Origin: Pollenia angustigena | Taxonomy: Eukaryota; Arthropoda; Insecta; Diptera; Polleniidae | Assembly: GCA_930367215.1 (NCBI GenBank) | Contig: OV884059.1 | Span: 248,681,803-248,745,802, forward strand | Length of the DNA: 64,000 bases | Direction of reading: 5' to 3' | Shown: positions 43,695 through 53,211 of the stretch, one piece after another | Position numbering within the stretch: position 1 is the stretch's first letter | Layout: each line of letters opens with the position of its first letter | Translations under genes and position numbers: made by a program | The notes under the pieces: generated by a model | Told to the model about the DNA's origin: nothing | What the model saw: the letters and a program-made list of their open reading frames with translations, nothing else | The model's database searches: none

Positions 43695-46600
43695 TTATCT
43701 TAAATTGTCCTTGTGGACCTTTCTTCCGTCTATCAGTACCGTAGTCCCCAGGTCTCGCTGAATAACACCCCGCATAAAGAACTTGTCGAATTTGTTACCC
43801 AGTCGTCTGTTGCGCTTGATGAAAACGACTTCACCAGGTTGATACCTCTTTGTCGTGGCATCTTTATTATATCTCTCCAATACTTTGTGTTGCGCAGCCC
43901 TTAAATGCTCTCTAACATCAGTCAAGGTATTCCCGTTAAATTCGTTCAGGATGTCCAATGGTTTCCTTCCCGTCACAGAGTGCACCGTATCGTTATACTT
44001 GATCGTAGATAGTAGCATTAGTTCAATGGTATCATCTATATTCTGTTGGGCCTTCACGCACCGTGCGATTTCCAAGAGCGTGGAATGGAATCGTTCCACC
44101 TGGCCGTTACTCGTACTGTGCATCGGAGGGGTAAAAAATTGTTCTGTTCCGAAATGGTCCCTAAGGAATGCGGCTATGGCACCGGATTTGAGCGATTTTT
44201 CGTTATCCGAGACCAATATCCTCACTTTTCTGTATCTGTTCATAATCTGAAACAGGGCCATTTTAACATCTATGCTGGATCTAGAAGCTATTGGGATTAC
44301 AATGGCAAACTTTGAAAACTTATCCACGCAAGAAAGGAAGTGCTGTTTATCCGTTATAATTATGTCAACATGCAGTATCTCGCCGGGATAACTAGGAATA
44401 GGAGTTTCAGTCATTACCGCTTTCTGTGGCTTCCTCTGGTACTTGTTTTCTTTGCAGATTTTACAGTTAGATATGATATATTTAAGTTTTTTCTTTATGC
44501 CGGGAAAGTAATATTCATTAATTATTTGTTGGAAATTTTCATTTGACGATCTATGCGCTCTGTTGTGTTCATTTGCAACTATTTCCCATTGGTCATCCTC
44601 TCTAATTACGTCCATCACGAATTTCTCGGTATGTATGAACCGAGTGGATGGGAATCGGGAGATCAGACCATCCTGGAAATCCGCCAATGTCGGGAGATCG
44701 CAATGGATGGCATTCGTGCCAGTAGAATCGACAATATTAGCCAAATGATCCAAGAGCTCGGCTACCGTGTTATACGATATCGTGTGTCTTATAAATCGCT
44801 GGAACAGGATTTTCCTGCGTCCAGAGAACCGATCTCCCTTGGAAATTAAGATCTGGTTTTTAAATTGGTTTACTGGGAATTTTATGGATTTCACAACGTT
44901 TGTAGAAGAAATTTCGCTGTGTGCCGTCTGGCTGTCATCGTCCGATATTTGATTAATATACTGCCTAGATAAAGCGTCTGCCACCACATTTTCCCGTCCT
45001 GGCTTGTAGAAGAATTTTGGCGAGAACTCCTCAATAAACGCCCTCCACCTCTTCATTTTTGCGTTAGGATTCTTATCGGACATGGCAAATGTCAACGGTT
45101 GGTGGTCAGTGAATATATGGATTCCGGTGACACCATAAAGAAAATGCCTAAGGCCCTTCAAGGCCCATACTATGGCAAGCAGCTCCCTTTCGTTGGTAGC
45201 ATAATTCATCTCCGTATCTGAAAGTGTTCTAGAGATCATGGTAATTGGTTTACCATTTTGGGATAAAACTGCTCCGAGTGCGACACCCGATGCATCAGTG
45301 GTTAATTCAAAACTTTTACTATAGTCCGGGTATGCCAGCAAAATATCCTCTGAAGCCAATATCCTTTTCAGCTTATCAAAAACTTCTAATGCCTCTTTGT
45401 CCAGGCATATTTTGATATTCCTTGAATTATTAGCTGCGGCATGGCCGTTTTCTCCTCTCAGATATTTCGTTAAAGGCTTAGCGATACGGGCATAGTCCCT
45501 GACAAATTTCCTGTAGTAACCGGACAAGCCGAGGAACGATCTGAGTGCTTTTAAATTCTGTGGAACCTTAAATTCGGCTATTGCCCTGACCTTCTCCGGG
45601 CATGTTCTGATTCCGTCTCTCGTCACGACAAATCCCAAAAAATTGACATCTGTTTTAAAAAACTTGGATTTTGTAGGTGAAACCCTCATGCCTGCGGCTT
45701 CGAGTTTCTTCAGAATGGTATCAACATGTTGTAAATGGCTATGTTCATCCGGTGAGTAGACGATGATATCGTCCATGTAAACCTGGCATATTTTCCCTAT
45801 GTCATCTCGCAGAACGTCATCTATGGCCCTCTGAAATATGCTGGGGGCATTTTTTAGTCCAAATGGCAGTCTGCAAAATTCATATTTGCCATTGTTGACG
45901 CTAAAAGCTGTTTTCTGTCTATCTTTCTCGGTAAGTTTTATTTGGTGGAAACCTGACTTAAGGTCAAGTGTTGAAAAATACTTCGATTTTCCCAGGTTCG
46001 AAAGAATAATAGATATATCGGGCATCGGGTATTTATCGTCTATGGTGTTCTCATTAAGTTTCCGAAAATCGATGACAAGTCTGTGGTTAGGGTTTCCCTT
46101 TTCATCCACGCCTTTTTTCTCAACGACGTGTATCGGCGAATTGTATGGGGATGATGATTTCCGAATTATACCATCCCGTAGAAGAGAGTCGATTTCGCCG
46201 TTCACAAAATCCGCCATTGAAGCTGGATATGGGTATGATCTTGCATATATGGGGTCCTCAGATTTCGTTCGTATTCTGGCTTCTACTGCAGTGTTATACG
46301 GCAGTGCTCTATTTGGATCCGCAAATGAATTCACGTTAGACCTCAGGATTTCCCTGAATTGATTCTGGACGTTTCGCGGTATGTGTTCGCTATCCAAGGC
46401 AAGAAAATTTACGAGCTCAGATTTCTCATACGGTAACCCAGTTTTCCCTTTATTGTATTTTAGTGTATTGTTCCTTGTGTCAACCACAGCACCAATTTCC
46501 TTTAAAAATCTGAAACCTATTATACCGTCGAACGTTTTCAAAGATGGGAGAATAAAAAAATTTGTCGTATGACCAAAAACAACCATTTTACATTTTTCCC

Positions 46601-46781
46601 CAATCAGGTTGGGTCCATTAACAGAATTAACGTTGAATGGGTGTCTCAATGGTGTAATGCCCACAAGAAAATCGAAGTTTTGAATGAAGTTTTTCATAGT
46701 GCCGGTATCAATTAAAAATCTAAGTTCCCTACCTTTTATAGTCTTTCTAACAAATGGTAGGGGAGATTCTACTCTAAAAAA
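43695..46781 (-). CDS. pol: E Pol: protease, RT, RNase H, integrase
   Basis: The uninterrupted frame runs to a stop at 43695. The first ATG is 46697 (1000 residues), but the frame is open back to the slippery site, adding the protease active site LIDTGT just before that Met. Numbered from that Met: RT about 150-350 with YMDD at 307-310; RNase H from TTDAS (466-470) through NERELLAIV and FTDHQPLTF; integrase zinc motif H711, H715, C745, C748 and catalytic D778, D831 and E868; a basic C-terminal domain (GEVVFIKRNRRLGNKF). All key residues are intact. Made as a Gag-Pol fusion by -1 frameshift, by family analogy. Confidence 0.9.
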   Translation of the reverse strand, partial: FFRVESPLPFVRKTIKGRELRFLIDTGTMKNFIQNFDFLVGITPLRHPFNVNSVNGPNLIGEKCKMVVFGHTTNFFILPSLKTFDGIIGFRFLKEIGAVVDTRNNTLKYNKGKTGLPYEKSELVNFLALDSEHIPRNVQNQFREILRSNVNSFADPNRALPYNTAVEARIRTKSEDPIYARSYPYPASMADFVNGEIDSLLRDGIIRKSSSPYNSPIHVVEKKGVDEKGNPNHRLVIDFRKLNENTIDDKYPMPDISIILSNLGKSKYFSTLDLKSGFHQIKLTEKDRQKTAFSVNNGKYEFCRLPFGLKNAPSIFQRAIDDVLRDDIGKICQVYMDDIIVYSPDEHSHLQHVDTILKKLEAAGMRVSPTKSKFFKTDVNFLGFVVTRDGIRTCPEKVRAIAEFKVPQNLKALRSFLGLSGYYRKFVRDYARIAKPLTKYLRGENGHAAANNSRNIKICLDKEALEVFDKLKRILASEDILLAYPDYSKSFELTTDASGVALGAVLSQNGKPITMISRTLSDTEMNYATNERELLAIVWALKGLRHFLYGVTGIHIFTDHQPLTFAMSDKNPNAKMKRWRAFIEEFSPKFFYKPGRENVVADALSRQYINQISDDDSQTAHSEISSTNVVKSIKFPVNQFKNQILISKGDRFSGRRKILFQRFIRHTISYNTVAELLDHLANIVDSTGTNAIHCDLPTLADFQDGLISRFPSTRFIHTEKFVMDVIREDDQWEIVANEHNRAHRSSNENFQQIINEYYFPGIKKKLKYIISNCKICKENKYQRKPQKAVMTETPIPSYPGEILHVDIIITDKQHFLSCVDKFSKFAIVIPIASRSSIDVKMALFQIMNRYRKVRILVSDNEKSLKSGAIAAFLRDHFGTEQFFTPPMHSTSNGQVERFHSTLLEIARCVKAQQNIDDTIELMLLSTIKYNDTVHSVTGRKPLDILNEFNGNTLTDVREHLRAAQHKVLERYNKDATTKRYQPGEVVFIKRNRRLGNKFDKFFMRGVIQRDLGTTVLIDGRKVHKDNLR

Positions 46782-47923
46782 TTAAGTTCCTCATAAGCCA
46801 CCTCGACATCTAACTCCCCATGTTGTGAGTATTCGTCGATAGAGTTAACATCGTCCTCGTATTCTTCGAGAGTCTCGTCAGCCGCTATATGGTTGATTCT
46901 CTGTGCTTTCTGTACGGGGGCAGTTCTTCCGGAACCTTCAAAAACCCTTTTATTGTTAAAAACAGTTTGAGGTTGTTGGATGTTCTGTTGAACAGCCATG
47001 TGCGCTGTTGGTCTCCTGAACATACTTGAACCTGGATCCACGTCCATTGGTGTGGGTTGTTCGGTTTTGGAGTTCTTATTCCCGTCGTTTTTCGCACCAG
47101 ATGGTCGTAGCTTATACGCAGGGTGTGATGTTGATGGGTGATTTAAGTCCCTACGCTGTGTTCGAGCAGTCTTCATAAGGTCGCCTGTTGCAAATATTCT
47201 TGCGAATTCTTGTCTGCGTTGGTCCGCTTCCAGCTCCTGCGCAGTTGCTAGGGCCGTTGGCAAGTCGCTCGGTTTCGCTGAGAACAAAATATCACTGAGT
47301 GGACGACGTAGTCCAGATATGAAAACGCGAAGCGCATTTTCCCTTGCCCGTTCATTCAGAACCGTGATTACTTCAACATTAGTTGAATAACTCATCTTAT
47401 TCTTGTTTACAATAAGGGTTAGATGTTGGTCGATTTTGTCATAAAACTCCGTTATCGATAAGGTGCCTTGTCTTAAAATACTCAACTCATTCTCCAATGA
47501 TTGTAGTGACCTTTTGTCAGCGTAGACCTGGTCCAATCGAGATATTATGGCTTTGAAGTTCAATATCGTATTAAAGGATGACAGCTTTGCATTAGCTGCC
47601 CCAGTTATTTTATTCCTAAAAATACCCATGGCTATATAGAAATTCTCTGTACCCTCCGTGTAATATTCCATAGCGAAATGCGCTGCATCTCTCCATGCTG
47701 GGTATGTCTGACTCTCGCCCTTAAATTCCGGCAGGGATTTTACCAAATCCAGAGAGTTTCCTCTGCTGAACCGGCTGACTGTCACAGGTTCATATGTTTC
47801 CACCCTTGGAGTGAGTTCCTCGAATTGACGCGTGAGGCCTCTCAATTGTTCCCGTAACTGTTCCGTAAGCGCCTCCACCGAAGCGCTAACTATGTCTACA
47901 ATCTGTTCCCTATTCAGGCTCAT
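46769..47923 (-). CDS. gag: E Gag
   Basis: 384 residues, ATG at 47923. An N-terminal helix (IVDIVSASVEALTEQLREQL), then a capsid-like region (LVKSLPEFKGESQTYPAWRD, FRNKITGAANAKL, LRQGTLSITEFYDKIDQHL, LRVFISGLRRPLSDILF). A basic, Pro/Asn-rich region and an acidic C-terminus (LEEYEDDVNSIDEY) follow. No CCHC knuckle, as is usual for gypsy-type errantivirus Gag. Role: particle assembly and RNA packaging, by family. Confidence 0.85.
   Translation of the reverse strand: MSLNREQIVDIVSASVEALTEQLREQLRGLTRQFEELTPRVETYEPVTVSRFSRGNSLDLVKSLPEFKGESQTYPAWRDAAHFAMEYYTEGTENFYIAMGIFRNKITGAANAKLSSFNTILNFKAIISRLDQVYADKRSLQSLENELSILRQGTLSITEFYDKIDQHLTLIVNKNKMSYSTNVEVITVLNERARENALRVFISGLRRPLSDILFSAKPSDLPTALATAQELEADQRRQEFARIFATGDLMKTARTQRRDLNHPSTSHPAYKLRPSGAKNDGNKNSKTEQPTPMDVDPGSSMFRRPTAHMAVQQNIQQPQTVFNNKRVFEGSGRTAPVQKAQRINHIAADETLEEYEDDVNSIDEYSQHGELDVEVAYEELNFLE
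46775..46781 (-). promoter_or_regulatory. Slippery heptamer U UUU UUA at gag/pol
   Basis: On the minus strand the gag codons are AAT TTT TTA GAG TAG, so T TTT TTA is in the X XXY YYZ phase, one codon before the gag stop (46769-46771). The -1 frame leads straight into the protease. Confidence 0.8.
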
Positions 47924-48187
47924 TGTTCGTCAGTTATTTAGTCAGTTACTCATTCACAGAGGATAAAAATAAAAAATGAAAAAAGGAGGGACAAGGAGAG
48001 AGAGAAAAAAAAAATTTAAAAAAAAAAAAAAAGGAAAAAATCGATGGAAGATGATCTGGGTGTGTTCTCTTAAACCGGCTACCGAAAAAAAAATATTTGT
48101 AGCAATTAGGGTTAACGAAAAATAATTCGCGAGCACAAGGCAACCACAAAACACAAATAAAACTTTTACAATTCGGATCAAAAATGT

Positions 48188-48213
48188 ACTTACAGTTTCC
48201 TTATTAAAATCAT
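48188..48213 (-). promoter_or_regulatory. Candidate leader start codon and splice donor for env
   Basis: On the minus strand an ATG at 48213-48211 is followed 20 nt later by a strong donor (GAAACT|GTAAGT; intron starts at 48193). Splicing to the acceptor at 43589 would keep this ATG in frame with env and give a hydrophobic, signal-peptide-like N-terminus. It is a prediction from sequence. Confidence 0.55.
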
Positions 48214-48299
48214 GGGCCTGGGTAGTCCTTCTTTTCAATTTAATTAGCACGGCTGTTGCAGAACTTTTTGTTGCTATGTCTTCGTCGTTAGTTTTAAAA

Positions 48300-48910
48300 T
48301 TCTCCTCGGGTACAGTATCTCCTCTCTATCGTTCAAACTTTTATTTAGCTTCAAAACTTTCGGCACTTGTTCTTTTGTTCATTTAACTTCACAAAATTGT
48401 TCTTTATCGTTCGAGACTTTAATTAGCTTTAAAATTTGCAGGCACTTGTTCTTTGTTTATTTAACTTTGAAAACAAATTGTTCCTTTATCGTTCAAAAAC
48501 TTTTATTAAGCTTCAAAATTTCCGGCACTTTGTTCTTTTGTTTATTAAACTTCACAAAATTGTCCTTTATCGTTCAAAACTTTTAATTAGCTTTAAAATT
48601 TTCAGGCACTTGTTCTTTGTTTATTTATATTAAAACTTAAGGTACTATGTCCTTTTGTTTTTTTTTAAATTAAAATAAATTGAGGTACTATTTCCTTTTT
48701 TTTGTTTTTTTTTTTTTAAATTCACTAAGACAAATTTTTCCAGGTACTTTGTCCTTTTTTTTTTTTTTTTTTTAAATTTTGAGGTACTATGTCCTTTTGT
48801 TTTTTTTTATTAAAAAAAATTCACTAAGACAAAAATTTTCCAGGTACTATGTCCTTTTTTTTTTAAAAATTTCACTAAGACTTGGGTATACTATGTACCC
48901 TTGTTAGTCT
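48300..48910 (-). repeat. Two tandem-repeat arrays in the E 5' leader
   Basis: Array 1 (about 48320-48640): four copies of a roughly 81 bp unit, with GGCACTTGTTC-like phrases at 48362, 48441, 48524 and 48605. Array 2 (about 48640-48905): five to six copies of a 40-60 bp unit built on AGGTACTATGTCCTTTT. The arrays lie between the primer site and the splice donor. In Drosophila gypsy the same place holds the su(Hw) insulator array; the motif here is different. Confidence 0.65.
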
Positions 48911-48915
48911 TTTTG

Positions 48916-48929
48916 CACGTTGGGCGCCA
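48916..48929 (-). promoter_or_regulatory. E primer-binding site for tRNA-Lys
   Basis: Minus strand TGGCGCCCAACGTG directly follows the 5' LTR, sharing its last T. It matches the tRNA-Lys(CUU) 3' end for 14 nt. Confidence 0.85.
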
Positions 48930-49443
48930 GTAAATAAAACACGATTCCTTTGATGGTTGAATACAGAATGCTCTCTTTTTCTTTATTTAAAAAACACTAA
49001 AGCTATTAGTGCTAACAGTGCACTTTAATGAAATTCCAAAATTTACCTAAGATTGGCCAATCATAAAAATATGCTCATATTGCAATTACAAAGGTATAAG
49101 ATATTAGTATTTAGCAAAACAAAAATATAAAAAATATGTTGACATTGCAATTATAAAATTAGTTTTCAGTTTAAAATTTACGGTGAATTAGCCAGTCACA
49201 GACAGCTACTGTGAGGCTTATTGTAATAAGATATTAGTATTTAGCAAAATAAAAATATAAAAAATATGTCGACATTGCAATTATAAAATTAGTTTTCAGT
49301 TTAAAATTTACGGTGAATTGGCCAATCACAGAACAAAGCTAAAATGCTAATAAGTTAAAAATAAAACATTAGTGGTGTTCTGTAATGCAGAATAAATTCC
49401 ATTAAAACATTAGGGCAGTTCTGTTATCGTGCACACGTTAACT
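48929..49443 (-). repeat. E 5' LTR
   Basis: Identical to the 3' LTR at 41638-42152 throughout (constant offset of 7291, no mismatch seen). It would carry the promoter for the element's genomic RNA. Confidence 0.85.
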
Positions 49444-49906
49444 TATATATATATATTTTTTTTTTTGTTTCCAAATACCACAAACTATCCTTAATCCGAT
49501 TCTATTCATCCTACTCGTATTTTCTGTTACAAATTACTGATCCACTAAACTAACTAACATATTCAACAATAACTCCTACATTTAATAAACTAGAATTTAA
49601 TATACTTAGATGTAATTTACTAGAGTTAAACGTAATTAAAAAAAAAAAAAAAAAAAAAAACAAAACTATAGTTTTCTTGATGAATTAAAAAAAAAAAAAA
49701 AAAAAAAAAAATAAATTTAATCTTTTCTATCTAACTAAGTAACTATTATTTCCCTTTATTATAAATTCCGTATACCTTATTCAAAATTCCTAATAATATA
49801 ATTCCTAAAACGTCAAAAGTATAATCCCAATCTTGCAACAAAACCCCTAGAAATCAATATAATACTCATCGACATGCCGGAGGCCTTCTGCAGAGTTGGA
49901 GTCATA

Positions 49907-50770
49907 ATATTGAAACAAATAATATGCTGACTGGTCGTCAATCTGTTTCCGTGAAAATCACAGCTGTGTTACGGCTCTTGTGGATGTTACTGAGGACATA
50001 AGACAACATGTAGAATGCGGTAATGTTACATTTTTAGTTCTCCTGGATCATTCCAGGGCATTTGACACGGTTGACCACAGCATTTTGTGTTATAAGCTTA
50101 AAAATATGTTTGGATTCGCATCAACTGCCACATGCTTAATAAACTCATATCTAACCGACAGATTTCAATATGTTGAAACACCTTCCTCCGTTTCGACCAC
50201 ATTACCATTAACCCGGGGTGTTCCGCAAGGCTCGATCTTAGGTCCTCTTCTCTTTTCATTATACGTAAATGATCTTCAGAGAAAACTCGAATACTGCAGG
50301 GTTAGATTGTATGCTGACGACGTCCAGCTTTACATTAGTTGCAGCAATACTGCTGTTGATGAATGTGTGAGGACACTAAACCAGGAGTTAGGTCGTGTTT
50401 ATGATTGGGCTACTGCTAATGGTCTGGTAAAAAATCTTGGTGTATATTTTAACAACACTCTCACCTGGTCTAACCACGTTAATTTTGTATGTGGTCGAAC
50501 GTATTCAATGTTAAGAAATCTCTGGCAAACTCAGTATTGTACTCCAATTAAAATTACAACTCTCCTTTCTAAATCTTACCTAATACCGATTTTATTGTAT
50601 GGCTGTGAACTATTTGCCAGTTGTGATAATAAAAGTAAAAGAAAACTAAATGCGACATTTAATAACATTATTCGGTATATACATATATGGCCTTAGAAGA
50701 TCTGATCATATCTCCCCTTATTAAACATTGCTCTATGGCATTAGCTTTGATAACACAGTACAACAGCCAA
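49907..50770 (+). pseudogene. LINE ORF2: RT continued after G1
   Basis: Resumes in frame at the G1 border with ETNNMLTGRQSG. Palm motifs follow: FLVLLDHSRAFDTVDHSIL, TRGVPQGSILGPLLFSLYVN and the catalytic YADD (RLYADDVQLYI). There is an internal deletion near 50430 (WATANGL joined to VKNLGVYFNNTLTW), then the thumb region (LSKSYLIPILLYGCELFA). Stop at 50694. The piece ends at the palindromic element. Confidence 0.85.
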
Positions 50771-52665
50771 TCTGGGGGGTGAGAAATTCCAAGTCAGGGT
50801 GATGGTACTAGGTCAGTATAGTAAAACCCTCAAAGGGTTTGGCGTTCGTATGTGTCAGTTTTTTTTTATGACATTTTAAATTTTTTCCTTATCTTGATGT
50901 TTTTTTGTTTAACATAACTCGAGAACCACTTGTCCGATTTTGCTAAAACAAACTCAAAAAAATTTAGAATTACAATTTCTTTAATCCGGTCATATAACGT
51001 TTTTCTTTATAATCCAAAGTTTTGCCGGTAAAAATAAATTTGTGGAGAATTATAATTGATAAGTGCAAAAAAATGTTCAAGCCTGGATGTATGCAGCAGA
51101 TTTTATCACAAACCTGCACTGCAATTTTTGTGACTTTTTTTAAGCGATCGGTGAAAATCGTCGGACTTTTGTTTGTTATTTGAAAGAATACACCCACATT
51201 CAGTGATGCCAACAGTAGGGGATTTCCCCTTTTCTAAGGATTTTTTTTCGGATAATTTTTATCTTCAATCGGATCTTAATAACTTCTTTTTATGGTGTAA
51301 TCATAATATGATGCAGCTGAATCTTGTGAAATGCAAAAGCATGCGTTTTTATAGAAATAACTGTATTGCTGTTAATTATGCTTTTGGTGGTCATCAACTG
51401 TAGTTGGTTGATTCGTTTCTTGATATTGGAGTCTTACTGGATCCTAAATTAAACTTTGTTTCTCATATTACATTAACTGTTAATAAAGCCCGAGGCGTTC
51501 TTGGCTTTATTAAGCGCTGGGTTAAAAATTCACCGATCCATACATAACGAAGCAACTTTTCGTATCACTCGTTAGACCAATCTTAGAATATGGGTCAATC
51601 ATTTCGGATCCATTTTACAACATTCACAATTCTCGTATTGAATCGGTCCAAAAACAATTTTTATTATTCTGTTTACGTGATCCTCATTGGAGTTACTCGA
51701 CAAACTTTCCTTCCTATGCTAGAAGACTGGCATTAATAAAATTACCATCGCTTAAAAGTCGTCGTACAATGTTAAATGTTTCTTTTATGGTTAATCTTAT
51801 TAATGGTAATGTTTGTTCTGATTTTCTGTAGAGTCTGCTAAATTTAATATACCTTGTCGCAATACGCGTCATTATAATCTGCTTTTTGTTAAATTTTTTT
51901 AGAGAAAATTACGCTATTGCTGATCCTTTTTCGAGGTTATGTAGACAATTTAATTCTATGTCACAATTTGTTGATTTTTCTTATTGTTTGTCTTTATTCG
52001 TAAATTTTTATGTACTACATATATTCTGTAAATTTGTAGTATATTTTAAAATGCATATTGTTATTCATTAATTTTAAGTCAATATTGTTATTAGTCAGTA
52101 AGGATAATATCCATTGATTAAATAAATAAATAAATATGCCCTAAAATAAAAAATTGTGTCCTCTTTTCCCTACGGTTGAAATTTTCCGAAAAAAATTCCT
52201 AAAAAAGGGGAAATCCCCTACTGTTGGCATCACTGAATGTGGGTGTATTCTTTCAAATAACAAACAAAAGTCCGACGATTTTCACCGATCGCTTAAAAAA
52301 AAGTCACAAAAATTGCAGTGCAGGTTTGTGATAAAATCTGCTGCATACAACCAGGCTTGAACATTTTTTTGCACGTATCAATTATAATTCTCCACAAATT
52401 TATTTTTACCGGCAAAACTGTTGATTATAAAGAAAAACGTTGTATGAACGGATTAAAGAAATTGTAATTCTAAATTTTTTTGAGTTTGTTTTAGCAAAAT
52501 CGGACAAGTGGTTCTCGAGTTATGTTAAACAAAAAAACATCAAGATAAGGAAAAAATTTAAAATGTCATAAAAAAAACTGACACATACGAACGCCAAACC
52601 CTTTGAGGGTTTTACTATACTGACCTAGTACCATCGCCCTGACTTGGAATTTCTCACCCCCCAGA
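50771..52665. mobile_element. Long palindromic element with ~480 bp arms and a LINE piece in the loop
   Basis: TCTGGGGGGTGAGAAATTCC at 50771 is mirrored at 52665. Arms 50771-51251 and 52187-52665 are highly similar inverted copies. Inside each arm is CAGTGATGCCAAC (51201, and inverted to 52235), a hAT-type end facing inward, but the sequences flanking those ends are inverted, not direct, repeats. The loop holds a LINE fragment. CAA on both sides (50768-50770 and 52666-52668) may be a 3 bp target duplication. Confidence 0.7.
51252..52137 (+). pseudogene. LINE ORF2 C-terminal fragment in the palindrome loop
   Basis: Reads LQSDLNNFFLWCNHNMMQLN and LVKCKSMRFYRN, then FLDIGVLLDPKLNFVSHI and ARGVLGFIKRWVKNS. 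In other frames it continues with RIESVQKQFLLFCLRD and YARRLALIKLPSLKSRR. These are the thumb and C-terminal motifs of a Jockey-type LINE. It ends with an AAATAAATAAATAAAT tail at about 52137. It is a different LINE from the outer one and is truncated at the 5' end, as is typical. Confidence 0.75.
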
Positions 52666-53168
52666 CAATAATCCCAAAAATGTTCCATAGTGTAATTATT
52701 TAAAGGCTGTTCATGCATAAAATTATATATACACATCAACCGGAGCATTTTTATGAACGTCTAAGTTTTTCAACGCTTCCCAGAGGTAAACGAATTATTG
52801 CATTTGCTTATCAAACTCTGATCACCAAGTATCAATTCTTTATTCATGCCAACAGTCTCTGGAACGGAATTCCCTATAGATTACAGACCATTAGTAACGC
52901 ACGACAATTCAGGAAATATATTTTTTGCCATTTTTCACGTTGAATTTATATTTATATTTTTGCATGCTTTATATTGATTTTGGCTAAGATTGTCATATAA
53001 AACTAAATTATAATTAATCATATTTTCATTTTTTAATTACTTAATAATATATAATACAGTTTTGTTATCTGATTCATTGTATTTATGATAGCTCAGTTCC
53101 ATACTGCAATATAAGACTTAAGTCTTGTGTATGGGACGTCGAAAAGAAATAAATAAAAATAAATAAAT
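52666..53168 (+). pseudogene. LINE ORF2 C-terminus and 3' end (outer LINE)
   Basis: FYERLSFSTLPRGKRIIAFA and FIHANSLWNGIPYRLQTISN match the usual LINE ORF2 C-terminus; stop at 52941. The 3' untranslated part ends in an AAATAAATAAAAATAAATAA tail at about 53168, marking the LINE 3' end. The outer LINE therefore spans 28454-53168 with interruptions. Confidence 0.8.
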
Positions 53169-53211
53169 ACCATTAGAACATCTGTTTTCATCATATTCTA
53201 AACACCTATCC

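Larger units (their letters stand above)
41638..49443 (-). mobile_element. Complete errantivirus-like retroelement E
   Basis: Two 515 bp LTRs, identical base for base by eye, frame gag, pol and env on the minus strand. TATA flanks both ends, but in a TA repeat, so the duplication is suggestive only. PBS, PPT, frameshift site and splice signals are all present. It is inserted in the G1 3' LTR. LTR identity and open frames indicate a very recent insertion that may still be competent. Family: Ty3/gypsy, errantivirus group (env-bearing, Gag without zinc knuckle, LTR starting AGT and ending ACT). Confidence 0.9.
30785..49906 (+). mobile_element. Ty3/gypsy element G1 with nested insertions
   Basis: 5' LTR at 30785, tRNA-Lys primer site at 32950, gag with RING finger, protease, RT, RNase H, integrase, and a 3' LTR from 39117. 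ATAT before 30785 and ATAT after 49906 form a 4 bp target duplication in the LINE. Removing G1 together with one ATAT leaves the LINE reading frame continuous. Four later insertions lie in it: a SINE in the 5' LTR, a TA-flanked element in pol, a 1.9 kb segment and the errantivirus-like element E in the 3' LTR. There is no env. Shared LTR segments are almost identical, so G1 is young. Confidence 0.85.
39117..49906 (+). repeat. G1 3' LTR in three pieces
   Basis: The pieces are 39117-39280, 41195-41637 and 49444-49906, split by the 1.9 kb insertion and element E. Each matches the 5' LTR almost exactly. The last piece ends at GGAGTCATA followed by ATAT, then the LINE. Relative to the 5' LTR it lacks the final ~940 bp. 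No clear polypurine tract precedes 39117 (the bases are AAAACCTGTTT), which is unusual. Confidence 0.8.

Noticed and set aside
42419..46572. Plus-strand frames within element E
   Set aside because: Antisense shadows of intact env and pol.
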